23,969 nucleotides of DNA, taken from Magnetococcales bacterium (GTDB lineage: Bacteria > Pseudomonadota > Magnetococcia > Magnetococcales > Magnetaquicoccaceae). The DNA is taken from assembly GCA_015229095.1 (NCBI GenBank), contig JADGCE010000023.1, positions 1-23,969 of the forward strand, in the 5' to 3' direction. A program made the translations under genes and the position numbers. Position 1 is the stretch's first letter. The number at the start of each line of letters is the position of its first letter. The notes below the pieces were generated by a model. The model was not told the origin of the DNA. It searched no databases and was given only the letters and a program-made list of their open reading frames with translations. Positions 21,023 through 23,969 of the stretch are shown here, in pieces.

Positions 21023-23969
21023 ATGCCAGAATCAAACACACTGCTGATTGTAGAGGACAGTTCCGTCCAGCGGGCTGTGTTACAGAGATTGCTGAAAAAA
21101 TCCGGGTATACCCTTGTGTTGGCCAAGAATGGTGAGGAGGGGTTGGCCCTCACGCGGGCGTGCGCGCCCTCTCTGGTGATCAGCGATATCACCATGCCCA
21201 AAATGGACGGTTACACGATGTGCCGGGAGATCAAACAGGATGCCAAACTGTGCCATATCCCTGTCCTGCTGCTCACCAGCCTGGACGATCCCAGGGAGGT
21301 GATCCACGGGCTGGAGGCCGGGGCGGATGGCTACCTGACCAAACCGGTCGATGACCCGTTTTTGTTGGAACAGATCCGTTCTCTTTTGGCACTTTCTGAT
21401 GCGGACCATGGTCCGGGAAGTCCGAATGGCATGGCGGTCACTTTTGCCGGTGAGACCTATTTGATCCAGGCCGGTCGCCGGCAAACCATGAACCTGCTGC
21501 TTTCCACCTATGAAAACGCGGTGCGCAAAAACCGGGAATTGTTGCACAGTCAAGCGATTATCCGGGAAAAAGATGCACTGCTGATCCAGACAACCCAGGC
21601 AGCCAGTCGCGCCAAGAGTGATTTTATTGCCAGCTTGAGCCATGAGATTCGCACCCCCATGAATGCCATCATGGGCTTTATTGAGTTGGCCATGCGTTCC
21701 GAGCCCAATGACAGCACCAGGAATTATCTGGAGAAGGTGGAAAAAGCCTCCCACGCTTTGATGGGATGTCTCAACGATATATTGGATTTTTCCAAAATCG
21801 AGGCTGGCAAGCTTGAATTGTATCCGGTGCCGTTCAATCCCTTCGATCTGTTTGATAATTTGGCAGACATGTTCGGCGATCAGGCGGCAGACAAAGGCCT
21901 GGAACTGGTTTTTTCCATTCCTCCCGGCTATTTTCCCGCGTTGGTGGGGGATGCCAAGCGACTGCAACAGGTGTTTACCAACCTGTTGCGCAATGCCATC
22001 AAATTTACCGATCAGGGCACGGTGATCGTCACAGCCCACCCCAGCACCATCACGGTTGGACCGGTAAAGGTGCAGTTTTCCGTGAAAGATACCGGTATTG
22101 GCATCGATTCAGAACGCATCAATGCGCTGTTCAATCCCTTCGCCCAAGCCGACCCCTCTATTGCCATCCGCTATGGAGGTTCCGGGCTGGGATTGAACAT
22201 CTGCAAGCAATTGGTGGAAATGATGGGAGGGCATGTTTGGGTGGAGAGCACCCTGGGGCAAGGCAGCACCTTTCATTTCGATGTGCTTCTCAACTGCCCA
22301 AACGCGAGCCGTATCAACCTGATTGTGCCGGCATACCTGCGGGAGATGCGTATTCTGGTGGTCGATGACCATGAACTTACACGAGCCATCATGGAAGAGA
22401 TGCTGCGTGGTTTTGAATTGTTCGTCCAATCCGTTGATTCCGGTGAGTCCGCCCTGGCGGAGCTGTTGCGTGCCAATGCGGTCGGCAGGCCGTTCGATCT
22501 GGTGTTCATGGATTGGCGGATGCCGGGTATGGATGGCATTGAAACCACGGTGGCCGTGCGTACCAAACTCGCGTTGGCAACACCGCGTGCCACGCTTCCC
22601 AAGATTGTCATGCTGACCGCATTTGGCAAAAACACCATCCAACATTTTGCCAAAAGTGCCGGTGTCGATCTGTTTCTTCATAAACCGGTCTCCCGGGTTC
22701 ATTTGTTCAACACCATTCTGGAAGTGTTTGGAGCAGGGGTTCCCAAAAAAGATCGTCTGGAACAGGTATTGGCCGAGGAGTCCATGGTCGCCAACAAAAT
22801 TGGTGGTGCCCGCATTTTGCTGGTCGAGGACAATTCTATCAATCAGCAGGTGGCGCAGGCACTTCTGGAACGGGTCGGTATTGTAGTGGAAATTGCCAAC
22901 AATGGCCGGGAGGCCCTGTGTCGGTTGAACGAATCCGCTCCCTTCGATCTGGTCTTGATGGATATACAGATGCCGGAGATGGATGGTTATGCGGCGACTA
23001 CCCAACTGCGTTGCGATGCGCGTTTTACGCAGGTGCCGGTCATTGCCATGACGGCTCACGTCCTGCACAGCGTTCGGGAAAAATGCCTGGCCGTCGGCAT
23101 GAACGACCATATTACAAAACCTATTCATATCCAACAACTCTATTCAATATTGATCAAATGGCTCAATCCGGATGACCGCAAGCACCGGTTTGGTCAGACC
23201 GCCAGGATCAGTTCCGGTTTGTCTGCCGCTCCCGCAGCGCATGCAACGCGCGGTTCGGGTGATGAGGCCGCAAAAGATGTGCAGCAGCCGATGCAAACAC
23301 TTGCCGACCCCTCCCATGTCGACGCCATGGAACATCCTGTTGAATCGGGTAGTGTTCTGCCTCCTCACCTGGATGGTATCGACCTGGCCGTTGCCATGGA
23401 GCGGTTTCGTGGGCAGCAGCCTTTTTTCAGGAGAATGTTGTTGGGATTCATGCGCTATGCGACGACGGTCGACGAGGTCCGTCAGGCCCTGGATCAAGAG
23501 GATATGGCCACCGCCCAGGATTTGGTGCATACCATGAAGGGCATGGCGGGCAATCTGGCCGCCACGGACTTGTATCACGCCGCACATGCCGTGGAAGAAT
23601 CCATGGAATCGGGACACATCCAGGAGGAACCCAACCTGCTGATCGTGTTTGAGGCCGAGCTGAAGCGCGTCATCGAAACCGTCCGCACCCTGAACATCGT
23701 GCACTCCCCCGTGCCCACAGAAGCCACAGAGCCGGGTAATGCCTCTGCAACCCCGATCAGCCTGGAAGCTCAATTGCGGGAGCTTGCCCACTGTTTGCGG
23801 ACACAGGATACCGATGCAGAGCTGGGTGTGGCCGCCCTGAAACAGACTCTTACGCAAAGCCATTGTCGGGAAGCACTGCAACGCATGGAAGCACAACTCT
23901 ACCGGTTGGATTACCGCGGTGGTGTCCGATGGTTGGTGGAAATTCGGCGACGGCGCGCTCCTGACACAA
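21023..23969 (+). CDS. Hybrid sensor histidine kinase REC-HisKA-HATPase-REC-REC-HPt (partial, runs off the window)
   Basis: The frame stays open from ATG 21023 to the window edge, 982 codons without a stop; TGA at 21002 limits the start. There is no TM segment, so it is cytosolic. Domains: receiver 1 (D55, DITMPKMDGY), coiled-coil linker (about 160-195), HisKA with H207 (SHEIRTPMNAIMG), HATPase with N324 (NLLRNAIKFT), DTGIGI and GSGLGLNI (about 385-392). Receiver 2 starts MRILVVDD and has D497 (MDWRMPGMDG). Receiver 3 starts RILLVEDN and has D647 (MDIQMPEMDG). A linker leads to an HPt domain with H836 (VHTMKGMAGNL). All phosphorelay residues are present. The N-terminal receiver implies input from another kinase. 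No strong ribosome binding site is seen, and repeat copy 2 lies just upstream. Confidence 0.9.
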   Translation, partial: MPESNTLLIVEDSSVQRAVLQRLLKKSGYTLVLAKNGEEGLALTRACAPSLVISDITMPKMDGYTMCREIKQDAKLCHIPVLLLTSLDDPREVIHGLEAGADGYLTKPVDDPFLLEQIRSLLALSDADHGPGSPNGMAVTFAGETYLIQAGRRQTMNLLLSTYENAVRKNRELLHSQAIIREKDALLIQTTQAASRAKSDFIASLSHEIRTPMNAIMGFIELAMRSEPNDSTRNYLEKVEKASHALMGCLNDILDFSKIEAGKLELYPVPFNPFDLFDNLADMFGDQAADKGLELVFSIPPGYFPALVGDAKRLQQVFTNLLRNAIKFTDQGTVIVTAHPSTITVGPVKVQFSVKDTGIGIDSERINALFNPFAQADPSIAIRYGGSGLGLNICKQLVEMMGGHVWVESTLGQGSTFHFDVLLNCPNASRINLIVPAYLREMRILVVDDHELTRAIMEEMLRGFELFVQSVDSGESALAELLRANAVGRPFDLVFMDWRMPGMDGIETTVAVRTKLALATPRATLPKIVMLTAFGKNTIQHFAKSAGVDLFLHKPVSRVHLFNTILEVFGAGVPKKDRLEQVLAEESMVANKIGGARILLVEDNSINQQVAQALLERVGIVVEIANNGREALCRLNESAPFDLVLMDIQMPEMDGYAATTQLRCDARFTQVPVIAMTAHVLHSVREKCLAVGMNDHITKPIHIQQLYSILIKWLNPDDRKHRFGQTARISSGLSAAPAAHATRGSGDEAAKDVQQPMQTLADPSHVDAMEHPVESGSVLPPHLDGIDLAVAMERFRGQQPFFRRMLLGFMRYATTVDEVRQALDQEDMATAQDLVHTMKGMAGNLAATDLYHAAHAVEESMESGHIQEEPNLLIVFEAELKRVIETVRTLNIVHSPVPTEATEPGNASATPISLEAQLRELAHCLRTQDTDAELGVAALKQTLTQSHCREALQRMEAQLYRLDYRGGVRWLVEIRRRRAPDT

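Noticed and set aside
1..23969. CRISPR arrays, tRNA or rRNA genes, riboswitches
   Set aside because: No regularly spaced long direct repeats, no cloverleaf-like tRNA sequence and no recognisable rRNA or riboswitch core was seen on either strand.

Overview
The window comes from a GC-rich Gram-negative bacterium, most likely a proteobacterium. It carries a CuA-type cytochrome oxidase, several late ubiquinone-biosynthesis genes (ubiD, ubiE, ubiJ, ubiB), a periplasmic-sensor phosphate-type two-component pair and large signal-transduction proteins. The exact lineage cannot be fixed from the sequence. A deep-branching alphaproteobacterium or a Magnetococcales-like organism is a guess based on the mix of genes.

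Layout. Positions 200-661 encode a small glycine-zipper lipoprotein. Positions 801-6286 are a respiratory block: ctaB (heme O synthase) points left, and divergent from it is coxC - SCO - coxB - coxA, behind a good sigma70-type promoter at 1870-1897. A strong intrinsic terminator closes coxA, and a small one-TM membrane protein of unknown role starts 25 bp beyond it. Subunit I has the A2-type YSHP signature but has lost the K-channel lysine. Positions 6326-6457 hold a hairpin-rich dispersed repeat; a second, inverted copy lies at 20849-20972. Positions 6498-12510 are a quinone block: leftward ubiD (with an unusual C-terminal partial duplication) and, divergently, ubiE-ubiJ-ubiB. A leftward MNT-HEPN toxin-antitoxin pair sits between the two arms and may be co-transcribed with ubiD.

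Positions 12511-18050 look like a phosphate block: a five-unit 11-bp direct-repeat array (probable PhoB-type binding site), a PiT phosphate transporter, a DUF47/PhoU-like partner, a 35-residue one-TM protein with an excellent ribosome binding site, a PhoR-like histidine kinase and a PhoB-like regulator. After that come trmB (tRNA m7G46 methyltransferase) and a degenerate-GGDEF/EAL protein. Next is a 537-bp gene-poor stretch with an IS1-type transposase remnant and the second dispersed repeat. The window ends in a long hybrid histidine kinase (REC-HisKA-HATPase-REC-REC-HPt), open at the right edge.

How it fits together: the Ubi enzymes supply quinone to the respiratory chain, CtaB supplies the heme precursor and SCO supplies copper for the oxidase. 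PiT, DUF47 and PhoR/PhoB form a plausible self-contained phosphate uptake and sensing set. The most interesting points are the oxidase lacking its K-channel residues, the PhoB-like repeat array, the tiny membrane protein followed by two mutually exclusive hairpins, and the inverted pair of dispersed hairpin repeats.
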